A stretch of 64,000 nucleotides of DNA, taken from assembly GCA_964523405.1 (NCBI GenBank), contig CAZGAQ010000003.1:260490-324489 (forward strand), given 5' to 3'. The notes beneath the pieces were generated by a model. It was not told where the DNA came from. It made no database searches and saw only the letters and a program-made list of their open reading frames with translations. Shown here piece after piece: positions 17,696 through 25,942 of the stretch; the stretch's first letter is position 1; each line of letters begins with the position of its first letter. This DNA is from CAZGAQ01 sp964523405. Its GTDB lineage: Bacteria > Planctomycetota > Phycisphaerae > UBA1845 > Fen-1342. The position numbers and the translations under genes were made by a program.

Positions 17696-18634
17696 ATGCC
17701 AACGACTTTCTCGCGGGGCACCCTCGCCCTCGCCGCCGTTCTCAGCCTGACCACACTTGCCATCGCCGCCGACGCACCGGCTTTGCAGAAGCTGTCGGAG
17801 CACGTGTACGCCTATGTGGACATCAAGGGCGCCGGTCCGACCAACGCCTTCGGCGCGAACGCCGGCGTGGTCATCGGCCGCGACGCCGTGCTCGTCGTCG
17901 ACACGCTGATGTCCGCCAAGGAGGCTGAGCACTTCCTCGCCGACATCCGCAAGGTGACGGACAAGCCGGTGAAGTACGTCGTGAACACACACCACCACCT
18001 TGATCACGCCTGGGGCAACGGGCCGTTCGCCGCCCAGGGCGCCGTGATCATCGGCCACGAGAATACGCGCCGCGACCTGCCGCAGACCGCCGAGCGCCTC
18101 GCACACCCGGAAGCCTCCGGCATGGACCCCAACCAGTTCGCAGGCACGACGCTCGTGGCCCCGACGGTCTGCTTCAATGACAAGGCCACCGTCGATCTCG
18201 GCGAGCTGACCGTCGAGCTGCGTTACCCCGGCCCGACGCACACGCCCGGCAGCATTCTCGTGTCGATCCCGCAGGACAAGGTGCTCTTCGTCGGAGACAT
18301 CCTCTTCGCGCACTACCACCCCTACCTGGCCGACGGCGACCTGCCGAACTGGGAAAAGGTGCTCGACGAGCTGGCGCAGTCGGACGCGACGAAGATCGTC
18401 CCCGGGCACGGCCCGCTCGCAACGAAGAGCGACTTCGCCGAGATGAAGACGTACCTCAGCGAGTTCGACAAGCTCGCCCGCGAGCTGTGCGCCGGCAAGA
18501 AAGCCGACGACGCCCCCGCCCTTATGGCCGAACTGCTCAAGAAGCTCCCCAGGCAGGACCGCCCGGAACTCGCCGGGATCATCGAGAAGAACCTGCGTGT
18601 GCGCTACCTGCCGCAGCCGGACGGGAAGAAGTAG
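17696..18634 (+). CDS. Secreted metallo-beta-lactamase-fold hydrolase
   Basis: A 312-residue protein with a signal peptide (GTLALAAVLSLTTLAIAADA). ATG 17696 follows AGGAGA. The metal site THHHLDHAWGN near residues 99-105 and the later GPTHTPGS, VGDILF and PGHGP segments give all MBL-fold ligands. It resembles the QuiP/SoxH-like periplasmic group rather than a true beta-lactamase; the substrate cannot be told. Stands alone after panB. Confidence 0.85.
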   Translation: MPTTFSRGTLALAAVLSLTTLAIAADAPALQKLSEHVYAYVDIKGAGPTNAFGANAGVVIGRDAVLVVDTLMSAKEAEHFLADIRKVTDKPVKYVVNTHHHLDHAWGNGPFAAQGAVIIGHENTRRDLPQTAERLAHPEASGMDPNQFAGTTLVAPTVCFNDKATVDLGELTVELRYPGPTHTPGSILVSIPQDKVLFVGDILFAHYHPYLADGDLPNWEKVLDELAQSDATKIVPGHGPLATKSDFAEMKTYLSEFDKLARELCAGKKADDAPALMAELLKKLPRQDRPELAGIIEKNLRVRYLPQPDGKK

Positions 18635-18657
18635 CCGGTACGTCGCGCCGTCCGTTC

Positions 18658-18691
18658 GTCATTCCGAGTGAGCGAAGCGACCGAAGAATCT
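18658..18691. repeat. CATTCCGAG...GCGAAGCGA...AATCT interspersed repeat
   Basis: The segment has the wording of a dispersed repeat often met in bacterial draft genomes (GTCATTCCGAG, then GCGAAGCGA, then GAATCT). A weak, possibly degenerate reverse copy may lie near 23730-23772. Confidence 0.45.
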
Positions 18692-18801
18692 GCCGCCAAC
18701 CATGGATCGCCACCGATCGGCGCGCCCCCCCGAATTCCCGTTCGCCCCGCCGCCACCGTCCGGCTACACTACCCCCTGACGCGGACGGCAACGGGGCCGG
18801 T

Positions 18802-18864
18802 GTGCCACTGCTGTGTCAGCAGCGGTCTTCCGCCACCCATTTGCACTGCTCATAGAGCAGTGGC
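18802..18864. repeat. Pair of short palindromes upstream of the DUF3467 gene
   Basis: Two hairpins lie close together: CTGCTG-TGT-CAGCAG (around 18808-18822) and CACTGCTC-ATA-GAGCAGTG (around 18844-18862). Each has perfect arms and a 3-nt loop. A related pair lies after the same gene (19299-19395). Confidence 0.75.
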
Positions 18865-18938
18865 ATGCAGCCGCAACTTCTCGTTCGCCCCGGCGCACCG
18901 CGACCTGAACGAACGCAGTACCCGACCTGGAGCCGACC

Positions 18939-19274
18939 ATGATTTTCGGCGAGGAGGACTCCAAACCCATGGGGTCGCAACCGAACCAGCCGCAGCAACA
19001 GCAGATTCAGCTCGACATCCGCGAGATGCAGACGGTGTACGCGAACTTCTTCGCGCTGGCCGGCTCGCCCGATGAACTCGTGCTTTACCTCGGCGCCAAC
19101 TCGCCGCTGCCGAACGTGCCCCAACCCACCATCCCGATCTCGCACCGGCTGATGATGCTGCCGGCCAACGCCAAGCGCCTGATGATGGCCCTGCAGCAGG
19201 CGATCAAGGCGCACGAAGAGCGCTTCGGCCCGATCGAACTGCCTCCGCAGCGTCGTCCGGAGGGCGGGCGGTAA
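18939..19274 (+). CDS. DUF3467 family protein
   Basis: A 111-residue protein. Past a Gln-rich start, residues ~22-105 follow the DUF3467 pattern: IQLDIREMQTVYANFFAL, then a short strand region and LPANAKRLMMALQQAIKAHEERFG. Function unknown in the family. ATG 18939 has GGAG five bases upstream. It is bracketed by two pairs of palindromic repeats and has no operon partner. Confidence 0.85.
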   Translation: MIFGEEDSKPMGSQPNQPQQQQIQLDIREMQTVYANFFALAGSPDELVLYLGANSPLPNVPQPTIPISHRLMMLPANAKRLMMALQQAIKAHEERFGPIELPPQRRPEGGR

Positions 19275-19298
19275 CCGGCCGAGTACGGCGGCTGCGTG

Positions 19299-19395
19299 TG
19301 CCACTGCTCTGTGAGCAGCGATTGAAGGGAGTGTCTGCTAGCTGGCCGTAGGCCTGCCAGCCGGCGTCGCTCGCCACTGCTGACACAGCAGTGGC
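19299..19395. repeat. Pair of short palindromes downstream of the DUF3467 gene
   Basis: CTGCTC-TGT-GAGCAG (near 19305-19319) and GCCACTGCTG-ACA-CAGCAGTGGC (19373-19395), the latter a perfect 10-bp stem. Both have 3-nt loops and share the GCCACTGCT core with the upstream pair. Confidence 0.78.
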
Positions 19396-19454
19396 GCACG
19401 GCGAATGACGCTGAATCATGCGTACGAAACACCCCCTCGGTACCTGCTACGCCC

Positions 19455-20300
19455 CTACCGCCCCTCGTACAGCCGCGTCCCCAGGAGGTCGTCCAGCGCC
19501 GGCTCGGCCAGGATCTTCTTGACCGTCTTCTCGATGTCGTAATCCACCCGCACGAACTCGACCTGCTCCACGCTGCAACTCAGCGCCGTCGCCACCAGGC
19601 TCTCCGTCCCCTCCCGCACGGCATCGGCCGAACGGTGCACGACCACGTAGCTCGCCCGCTGGTCGCGGTCGCGCGGCTGGCCCACGCTGCCGACGTTGAC
19701 GATCACGCGCTCTTCCTCGACCTCGTAGAACGGGGAGTCCGGCAGTTCATTCGGCGGATCGAAGTACGGATCGTCGACGAACACGCCCGGCTGGTGCGTG
19801 TGGCCCACGAAGCAGATGCGGGCGTCGAGCCGGTCGAAGTTCGCCATGACCTTCTGCGGGTTGGTGAACACGTCCTCCGGGAAGATGTACTCATTCATCG
19901 GGCGCCGCGGCGAGGCGTGGAAAAACAGTACGTCGCGCTGTTTCACGCGCACGGGCAACTTGCCGAGAAACTCCCAGCGGGCGTTGCGCACCTTCAGGTC
20001 CGGCTCTTCTTCGAGCACCTGCCGCGTCCAGTAGCAGGCCCGCTCGGCCGGCAGGTTGAAGTTCGTCGGCTCGTACAGCAGGGCGTGATCATGATTGCCC
20101 ATCAGCGCCACGCTGCACTTCTGCCGCACCAGGTCCACGCATTCCTTCGGATTGGCCCCATACCCGACGATGTCCCCCAGACACACGATCTCCTGAATAC
20201 CCCGGCCGGCAATGTCCGCCAGCACCGCCTGCAGCGCCTCCAGGTTGGAGTGGATGTCGCTGATGATGGCGAAGTTCTTGTTATTCGAAGCCTTGCTCAT
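19455..20300 (-). CDS. Calcineurin-like metallophosphoesterase (YfcE-like)
   Basis: A 281-residue phosphoesterase. The five metal-binding blocks are visible: ISDIHSN, LGDIVGYG, MGNHDHALL, FFHASP and VGHTHQPG. This is the class II (YfcE/MJ0936-like) set; likely a phosphodiesterase of unknown substrate. The ATG at 20300 overlaps the stop of the Trm112-like gene (ATGA), so the two are coupled. A longer in-frame start (20372) has no support. Confidence 0.88.
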   Translation of the reverse strand: MSKASNNKNFAIISDIHSNLEALQAVLADIAGRGIQEIVCLGDIVGYGANPKECVDLVRQKCSVALMGNHDHALLYEPTNFNLPAERACYWTRQVLEEEPDLKVRNARWEFLGKLPVRVKQRDVLFFHASPRRPMNEYIFPEDVFTNPQKVMANFDRLDARICFVGHTHQPGVFVDDPYFDPPNELPDSPFYEVEEERVIVNVGSVGQPRDRDQRASYVVVHRSADAVREGTESLVATALSCSVEQVEFVRVDYDIEKTVKKILAEPALDDLLGTRLYEGR

Positions 20301-20503
20301 GTTCGTGGCTGCTCGGGCGAATCCGCCGTCACGGGCGGACGCTCGGCCTCTTCCGGGATCAAGACCGGCCAACGCTCCTCAACCGGGTAGCTCAGCCCGC
20401 ACGAGCGGCATACCAGCCGATCCCCCCGCTGCTCAAGCGGGCCATGGCAAGCGGCCAGCGGACACGCCAAGATGGCTAGCAACTCCGGGCGAAGGGACGG
20501 CAT
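20297..20503 (-). CDS. Trm112-like zinc-ribbon protein (UPF0434/YcaR type)
   Basis: A 68-residue protein of the small Trm112p-like family: LAILACPLAACHGPL and RLVCRSCGLSYPVEERWPVLI. The two Cys pairs could hold zinc, though the first is spaced CPLAAC rather than CPxC. ATG 20503 has GGAG six bases before. It overlaps the phosphoesterase start by four bases. In other bacteria this family partners methyltransferases; no such gene is adjacent. Confidence 0.82.
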   Translation of the reverse strand: MPSLRPELLAILACPLAACHGPLEQRGDRLVCRSCGLSYPVEERWPVLIPEEAERPPVTADSPEQPRT

Positions 20504-20655
20504 TGGTACTCCGTGCACGGCCCAGTCTCGATAGAATAGGTGCCGCCCGGGGGGAAATCAATCGCGCCGCCTAAACCGAGTCAACAGGTCATTGGCCCCC
20601 CACGGCTACCCGACTCCGCCCCCACCCTGCCGCGCCTCTCCGCCCCGGCCCACCC

Positions 20656-21465
20656 CTACTGGAGGTCAAACGCCCGGTTGTCGTCGTCCAGTCCGAACCA
20701 GCCGATCCCCACCGTCCCCGGATCGCCAGGGTATAGCCCACTGTGCCATGTGAACGTGCGCACCTGCGGGGCCACGTGCCCATCGCACCAGGCCACGTTG
20801 GCCCGCCCGCGGTGCCGGAAGTGGATCGAGGGGTCCATCCGCAACTGCTGCCCCAGGTATTCCGGATGGAACCGCGGCTCGGCAAAGCTGTACTCGATCA
20901 CGCCTTCCGTCACCCCCGCGAAGCCCGCATCCGCGAACATGAGCGTATCGGCCGGCCGTCGAACGGACTCGCTGGCGACGCCGGACAGGTCCGTCACGAC
21001 ACGATAGGAACCGTTCGCCTTCAGTTCCAGCACGCGCCCAAGGTACGCCTGGTTGTAGCCGTAACCCCCGTTGCCACGCTCGAAGGCCGACCGCATTTCG
21101 GACACGAACCGTGCGTACGTCGGACACGTCCGCACCTGCGCCTCCGGCCCCAGGTACGCCACCAGCGGCCCGCGCGTCGCGTCGAAGGGCTGATCCGCCG
21201 ACGACCGCACGCCGTGCCAGCGCCGCAGGTTCTCCGTCCTCAGCCGCGGCGCCCCGGGGCAGTAGCGGCCGCCGCTCTCGGCGGCGTATCCTGCGTTGCC
21301 GAGTGCCAGCTGGCGAATATCGGACGCACACACCGTGGCCCGCGCCTGTTCCCGGGCCCGCCCGAGGCTCGGCACCAGAATCGAAATCAGCAGAGTGAGG
21401 ATGGCCACTACGACCAGTAGCTCGATGAGCGTGAACCCGGAATGTCCGCCCGGTCGCTTGCTCAT
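20656..21465 (-). CDS. Type II secretion-like pseudopilin with H-X9-DG ending
   Basis: A 269-residue protein with a prepilin leader and N-methylation helix (GFTLIELLVVVAILTLLISIL). The C-terminal segment HRGRANVAWCDGH is the H-X9-DG motif of planctomycete pseudopilins. The start at 21465 overlaps the preceding gene stop (ATGA), so it is the third cistron of the cobalamin-riboswitch operon. Such proteins are abundant in planctomycetes and most lack assigned roles; its presence in a B12-regulated unit suggests a part in capture or surface assembly. Confidence 0.9.
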   Translation of the reverse strand: MSKRPGGHSGFTLIELLVVVAILTLLISILVPSLGRAREQARATVCASDIRQLALGNAGYAAESGGRYCPGAPRLRTENLRRWHGVRSSADQPFDATRGPLVAYLGPEAQVRTCPTYARFVSEMRSAFERGNGGYGYNQAYLGRVLELKANGSYRVVTDLSGVASESVRRPADTLMFADAGFAGVTEGVIEYSFAEPRFHPEYLGQQLRMDPSIHFRHRGRANVAWCDGHVAPQVRTFTWHSGLYPGDPGTVGIGWFGLDDDNRAFDLQ

Positions 21466-22700
21466 GATCCGAAAGCCACCTGAAAAGCCGCGAAGTCACG
21501 CAGGTCGAGCGCCCCATCCTGGTCGAAATCCATCACGCGGCACGGACACGTCGGCGCCGCCGCGTCCGGCCCGTACCAGCAGCCGACCATGAGCATCAAG
21601 TCCTCAAGATCGATGTCGCCGTCATTCTCGCTGTCGCCGAGCCGCCCCGCGGTTACGTCCGCGACCGCGTCCACTTCGGTCGAAATCTCGCCCAGGGCGG
21701 TGTTCGCCGGGATGTAGTTCACGCCCGTTGAGATGCGGACGAAGTCAAAGCCATCGAGCTGCGCTGGCGCCCCCGTTACCTCATCCACCGCCCAAGCGAT
21801 GTCGAACGCGTCGCCGCCGCCGCAGCCCCCCGTCAGCCCGACCACCACTGGGTTGTCCGGCCGCGTGTAGAACACCTCGGGGAGCGCGGTCGGGTCGTCG
21901 ACGACGTCGTCGCCGTTCAGGTCGCCGAGTCGCAGCGTCGGCGAGCAGTCGACGTAGCCCCAATAGCCCTCACGCGTCGCTCCGGGGCCGTTCGGGTTTT
22001 CCACGACGTACTTCGCAAAAACGCTCGCCGGCAGCAGCCAGCCGAGGGTCTGCCATGAGCCGCTGCGCCCCGGCGGGATCCAATCCGGGTCGGCCGGCGG
22101 CCAGGTCGGATTGGACCAGTCGTCATCCCAGGTCTGCGTCGCGTGCTGGCTCGCCAGATTCACGATGTGCGACCCGGGAATGAGATACCACGGATCGTCC
22201 GCGAGGCCGTTGCCGTTCCCGTCGCGACTAATCTCGATGACGCCGGCCTCGGCCCACTTGCGATTCGGGTCGCCGGCCACCCAGAACGCGTTGCCGTATA
22301 CGATCGCGTCGAGGCCGAAGGGGTTGGCCGCCTCGTCGAGCACCGTGTGGTCGAACGCGAGCGTGATCGCGCCGCCGAAGCCGCCGAGCGAGACAAGCGA
22401 GGAATTGCCTGGATCCACAAAGCCGCCGGCATACGGACGTCCGAGCGCCGCTGTCGCATCGCTGAACAGCGAGTCGTTCACGAACTGCCCCGGCGCCGGT
22501 GAGAAGTCTGCAACGGCCGTCGCGAACGGCGACTGGGCGTGGGCAGGCGCACCGCTGCGTGCCAGCACGCCGCCCGTGGTCACCAGGATCATCGCCAGAA
22601 CCACGTTGCTCCTCGTGAGCGCAACGCGCGTAGCGTCGGGCCCCCGCGGCCGACGTTGGCCACGGCAAGGCACACGGCTCGCTGTCCGAAAATGCCGCAT
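21462..22700 (-). CDS. Secreted protein with C-terminal dockerin-like repeats, cobalamin operon
   Basis: A 412-residue exported protein. The start ATG 22700 has GGAGG eight bases before; the ATG at 22715 lies ahead of that SD. A long basic leader precedes a hydrophobic export segment (VVLAMILVTTGGVLA). The main domain includes FGGAITLAFDH, DAIVYGNAFWVAG and EISRDGNGNGLADDPWYLI, wording I associate with surface proteins in Bacteroidetes B12 loci. The end has calcium loops GDSENDGDIDLEDLM and DFDQDGALDLRDF. Second cistron; it overlaps the pseudopilin start. Confidence 0.8.
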   Translation of the reverse strand: MRHFRTASRVPCRGQRRPRGPDATRVALTRSNVVLAMILVTTGGVLARSGAPAHAQSPFATAVADFSPAPGQFVNDSLFSDATAALGRPYAGGFVDPGNSSLVSLGGFGGAITLAFDHTVLDEAANPFGLDAIVYGNAFWVAGDPNRKWAEAGVIEISRDGNGNGLADDPWYLIPGSHIVNLASQHATQTWDDDWSNPTWPPADPDWIPPGRSGSWQTLGWLLPASVFAKYVVENPNGPGATREGYWGYVDCSPTLRLGDLNGDDVVDDPTALPEVFYTRPDNPVVVGLTGGCGGGDAFDIAWAVDEVTGAPAQLDGFDFVRISTGVNYIPANTALGEISTEVDAVADVTAGRLGDSENDGDIDLEDLMLMVGCWYGPDAAAPTCPCRVMDFDQDGALDLRDFAAFQVAFGS

Positions 22701-22718
22701 GAGGAGCGCCTCCATGCA

Positions 22719-23537
22719 CTACGCCCGCCGCCGCGCAACCAGCACCAGCGCCGCCACGAGGGCCAGCGCCGCGGGCTCCGGCACGTACGTCAGATTGTCC
22801 ATCGCCAGATATGTCGGCGTGTTGATGCCGAACGTGCCCACGTCGGAACTGGACAGCGAGAACCGTAGGGTTCGCGCTGCCGCGAGACTGCTGAGGTCCA
22901 CGGTCGTCCACGTGTCGACGATGTAGTCACTGGCGGAATTCGCGAAACGATAGTCCGCCAGGTAGAAGTCGACCGTACCGACGGTCGCGCTGGACGCGTC
23001 GAGTCCGGTGATCGTCAGCTTGAACCAGTCCGGATCCGTTCCGGTGTCGCCGCCGAACTTCTTGGCCGGTGCCGCGCCGTTGCGCATGGCCAGCCCGGCA
23101 TAGGTCGTGTTCGTGACCTGTAGTGACTGCACCTGCGCCCCGACGGGCAGTGTGATCGCCGGCAGCGGATCGAACGCGGACACGTAGGCCACGCCGTACA
23201 GCGCCGAGCCGCCGGCGCCGCTCCCCGGCCAGGCTGCGTACTGATTCACGTATCCCGGCGTCGTCGTGTTGACGACACTGGAAACCGACCAACCCGCCCA
23301 GGAAGTGAACCCGCCGCCCCAGTCGGTAAAGCTGTTGCTGAAGCGCGCTCCGCCGCTGCTGAAACCAGCCGCCCCGTCCGCGCCGTTGTAGTACGACTGC
23401 GCACCGAGGCTGTGTGGTGGTCCTGCGAACTCCTCAAAATCGACGTTCGCCGCCAGCGCCACCGCCGGCAGCGCCACCAACCCCACCGCCGCCACCCAAC
23501 TCAGCCCAACACTTCCGCTCTTGCCGAACGCGCGCAC
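22719..23537 (-). CDS. DUF4465 protein with PEP-CTERM anchor (BtuH-like)
   Basis: A 272-residue exported protein. I choose GTG 23537 because AGGAGG lies six bases upstream; the in-frame ATG 23555 has no SD. After a signal peptide (SWVAAVGLVALPAVALA), the DUF4465 domain shows VDFEEF, YYNGADGAAGFSSGG, TNTTYAGLAMRNG, KKFGGDTGTDPDWFKLTI and DFYLADYRF. The C-terminus PEPAALALVAALVLVARRRA is a PEP-CTERM anchor. DUF4465 occurs in Bacteroidetes BtuH, a cobalamin-binding surface protein; with the cobalamin riboswitch upstream, B12 binding is the best prediction. First cistron of three. Confidence 0.9.
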   Translation of the reverse strand: MRAFGKSGSVGLSWVAAVGLVALPAVALAANVDFEEFAGPPHSLGAQSYYNGADGAAGFSSGGARFSNSFTDWGGGFTSWAGWSVSSVVNTTTPGYVNQYAAWPGSGAGGSALYGVAYVSAFDPLPAITLPVGAQVQSLQVTNTTYAGLAMRNGAAPAKKFGGDTGTDPDWFKLTITGLDASSATVGTVDFYLADYRFANSASDYIVDTWTTVDLSSLAAARTLRFSLSSSDVGTFGINTPTYLAMDNLTYVPEPAALALVAALVLVARRRA

Positions 23538-23555
23538 AACGAACCTCCTCGACAT

Positions 23556-24256
23556 CCGGCCGGGACCGCTCGCCCGCAGCCACGATGTACAGCCGAGCCA
23601 GCAGTGATTCGGGGGGGAACCGCGCGCCGCCGCGCCCGCCAGACGCTTCCGGGTGGCTAGCGCGCCACGTGCCTCCGCAAGGCGCCGACGCGACGCGGTC
23701 GCGCTGCGCAGAACCGCAGCACATAGAACGCATCTCGAGCAGCCAAGCGAGTGGAAACGACGGAATGACGCATGCCGGTGGCCCGTCCCACGAAGCCGAC
23801 CCGACGAACGGTCATCCTGGCAGGTCTTCTGACTCCCGGGTCCGTGCTGGAAAGGTCCGCGACTTGGCCCGATCAAGGCCGCGTCTTGCGGAACCTGGCG
23901 GCGGCGGGACGCCCGACCTCGTCGGCCGTCCTTCCCTCCCTTTCCGCACCCAAGCACGCCTACTGGCCGCGTCTTCTCGACCCGTGGTGACAGGTCAATG
24001 ACATCTGCGGCGTTCGTACCCGGTCACAGCGGCGGGGCCGTTCCGGTTTTGCACCGGATTCCCTATTCTTCCGCCCGCAACAAGCAGGCGGACACCAGTG
24101 ACCGGGCGACAATCTACCACTGCCCAGCCCGGTCCGTCAACGCTGCATTTGGAATGCGCGCAAGTGCCGCTCCCACCGCACCTTCCGCCATGGAAGCTAG
24201 GCCCTCTTTCCACTTCCCCACCTCCCCACTTTCTCACAGGCCCACCCTGCCAGCAA
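23556..24256 (-). promoter_or_regulatory. Leader region of the cobalamin operon
   Basis: A 700-base gene-free stretch. It contains the cobalamin riboswitch (own entry) and about 270 GC-rich bases between the aptamer and the start codon, room for an expression platform. No terminator with a U-run was found there, so control could act on translation or by Rho. Confidence 0.6.
23810..24096 (-). promoter_or_regulatory. Cobalamin (adenosylcobalamin-type) riboswitch
   Basis: Read on the minus strand, the conserved blocks appear in order: GAATAGGGAATCCGGTGCAA with AACCGG, then CCGCCGCTGTGACCGGG, then ACGCGGCCAGTAGGC, and at the 3' end the B12 box GAGTCAGAAGACCTGCC (23820-23836). The outer segments GGTGTCC and GGATGACC can form P1. 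It should bind cobalamin and lower expression of the DUF4465 operon starting at 23537 when B12 is plentiful. Boundaries are approximate. Confidence 0.93.
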
Positions 24257-25006
24257 TCAGTCGATCTCAATCGTCACCGGACAATGATCGCTCCCCATGA
24301 CGTTGGGCAGGATCTTCGCCGCCTGCAGCCGCGGCCGCAGTGCGCTCGAGATGCAAAAGTAGTCAATGCGCCATCCGATATTCCGCGCCCGCGAGTTCGC
24401 GAACGGGGCCCACCACGTGTAGTGCCCGCCCTCCTTCGTGAACTCGCGGAACGTGTCGACGAAGCCGGCCGCGATTAGCCGGTCCATGCCGTCGCGCTCC
24501 TCGCGTGTGAAGCCGGCGTTGCGTTCGTTGGATTTCGGATTCGCCAGGTCGATCTCCTGATGGGCCACATTGAGGTCACCCGCAAAGACCACCGGCTTGC
24601 GCTGCTGCAGCTTCCGCACGAATGCGAGGAACGCCTGGTCCCATTCCATGCGATAGTCCAACCGCGTCAGCCCGCGCTGCGAGTTCGGCGTATAGACGTT
24701 TACGAGTTGGTAGTCCGGGTATTCCACCACGAGCACGCGCCCTTCGCTGTCATGCGCCGCGACGCCCATTCCCCGTCGCGTCTCCACCGGCCGCACCTTC
24801 GTCAGCACCGCCACCCCCGAGTACCCGGCCCGCTCGGCCGGATTCCAGTGCATCTCGTACCCCGGCAGTTCCAGCTGCACTTGCTCCGGCGTGGCCCGCA
24901 CTTCCTGCAGACACAAGACGTCCGGCTGCGTGCGCTGGACAAACTCGACGAACCCCTTCTTGAGAATCGCCCGCAAGCCGTTCACGTTCCACGACATCAG
25001 CAGCAT
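24257..25006 (-). CDS. xth: Exodeoxyribonuclease III
   Basis: A 249-residue endonuclease/exonuclease of the ExoIII/APE1 family, cutting at abasic sites and trimming 3' ends in base-excision repair. Catalytic blocks: SWNVNGLRA, LQEVRA, GDLNVAH, NIGWRIDYF and MGSDHCPV. The ATG at 25006 follows TGAGGTG; a second ATG nine bases downstream is possible. Single gene between the B12 operon leader and a zinc-ribbon membrane protein. Confidence 0.95.
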   Translation of the reverse strand: MLLMSWNVNGLRAILKKGFVEFVQRTQPDVLCLQEVRATPEQVQLELPGYEMHWNPAERAGYSGVAVLTKVRPVETRRGMGVAAHDSEGRVLVVEYPDYQLVNVYTPNSQRGLTRLDYRMEWDQAFLAFVRKLQQRKPVVFAGDLNVAHQEIDLANPKSNERNAGFTREERDGMDRLIAAGFVDTFREFTKEGGHYTWWAPFANSRARNIGWRIDYFCISSALRPRLQAAKILPNVMGSDHCPVTIEID

Positions 25007-25184
25007 GGCACCTCACATGCGACGCGCGGGTCGACTTCTCGCGACCGAGCATTCGCCCGCACGCTCGGCGGCTACCCGCCGCTGGCCCATCGTTTGCGCC
25101 GGTCAGGGCGAGGGATTGTGGCCGCGCGTGGAGCGGGGCCCGGCCTCGCCCAAACCGGCGCAACGCGTGGACAGGATGCCCCAC

Positions 25185-25736
25185 TCACTCCTGCCCCGCA
25201 AGGGGCGGAGCAAGCGTCTCGCGTGCGCGTCTCCGGGCGGCATCGCGCACCGTTTGTCGCCGATTCCGCGGCGGCAGCAGCGTGATCTCGACAATCATGA
25301 TGACCCACCCTGCCACCATCCCGCACACGACCGCGATGAGCGGACTGCACAGCAGAACCGGCGATGTCCGGGCCAGAAATCGCGCTGTCCTTTCTTGGTC
25401 CCACGCCAATGCCAGTCCACATACAAGCAGAGACAGGGGGAAGAGTGCGCCGATGCCGGAGGCCACGTTCTGCAGCCGGCGGATTGTCCGTCCCCGCGGC
25501 CCCGGCAGCCGCCCGCGTGCGTACAACTCCACCAGCAAATGCCCGCGCTCAAATGCTTCCCCACACTCGGGGCAGCGTCCGTCCGGCAAACCGCGCAACG
25601 CGTAACCGCATTGCAGGCAATGCACGGGATACGTCTCCTCCGGGAACGCCTCCGCGTCAACGTGCACGCCCCGGGGCAAGGCCCCCATGCGAACCGCCCA
25701 GCGACCGAGCCACCCGCGCAACGCGTGGAACATCAT
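25185..25736 (-). CDS. Zinc-ribbon membrane protein, unknown function
   Basis: A 183-residue protein. An N-terminal zinc ribbon (CLQCGYALRGLPDGRCPECGEAF, residues ~40-62) is followed by two hydrophobic helices (IGALFPLSLLVCGLALAW and LLCSPLIAVVCGMVAGWVIMI) and a basic tail. The combination of a Cys4 ribbon with the wording CGYxLRGLP and two helices is common in planctomycete hypotheticals. No SD is visible before the tandem ATGs at 25736 and 25733. Confidence 0.7.
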   Translation of the reverse strand: MMFHALRGWLGRWAVRMGALPRGVHVDAEAFPEETYPVHCLQCGYALRGLPDGRCPECGEAFERGHLLVELYARGRLPGPRGRTIRRLQNVASGIGALFPLSLLVCGLALAWDQERTARFLARTSPVLLCSPLIAVVCGMVAGWVIMIVEITLLPPRNRRQTVRDAARRRARETLAPPLAGQE

Positions 25737-25942
25737 CGCAGTGTATCGCCTCGCCCCCTTCGCGGCACGCTGCGCTGGCAGAACGACGAGCGCCGTTCAG
25801 CGCAGCATGCTGTCGTTGCCGCCGTTCCGACCGGGATGTGGCGGTCGAATTGCCGGCGGCGAACTGGGCGCGGTCGGCCGCTCTTCGCCCCAAGCAGCTC
25901 GCTCCGGGATCGCCGCGGGCGCACCCTCGCGTTGTCGGGCCC

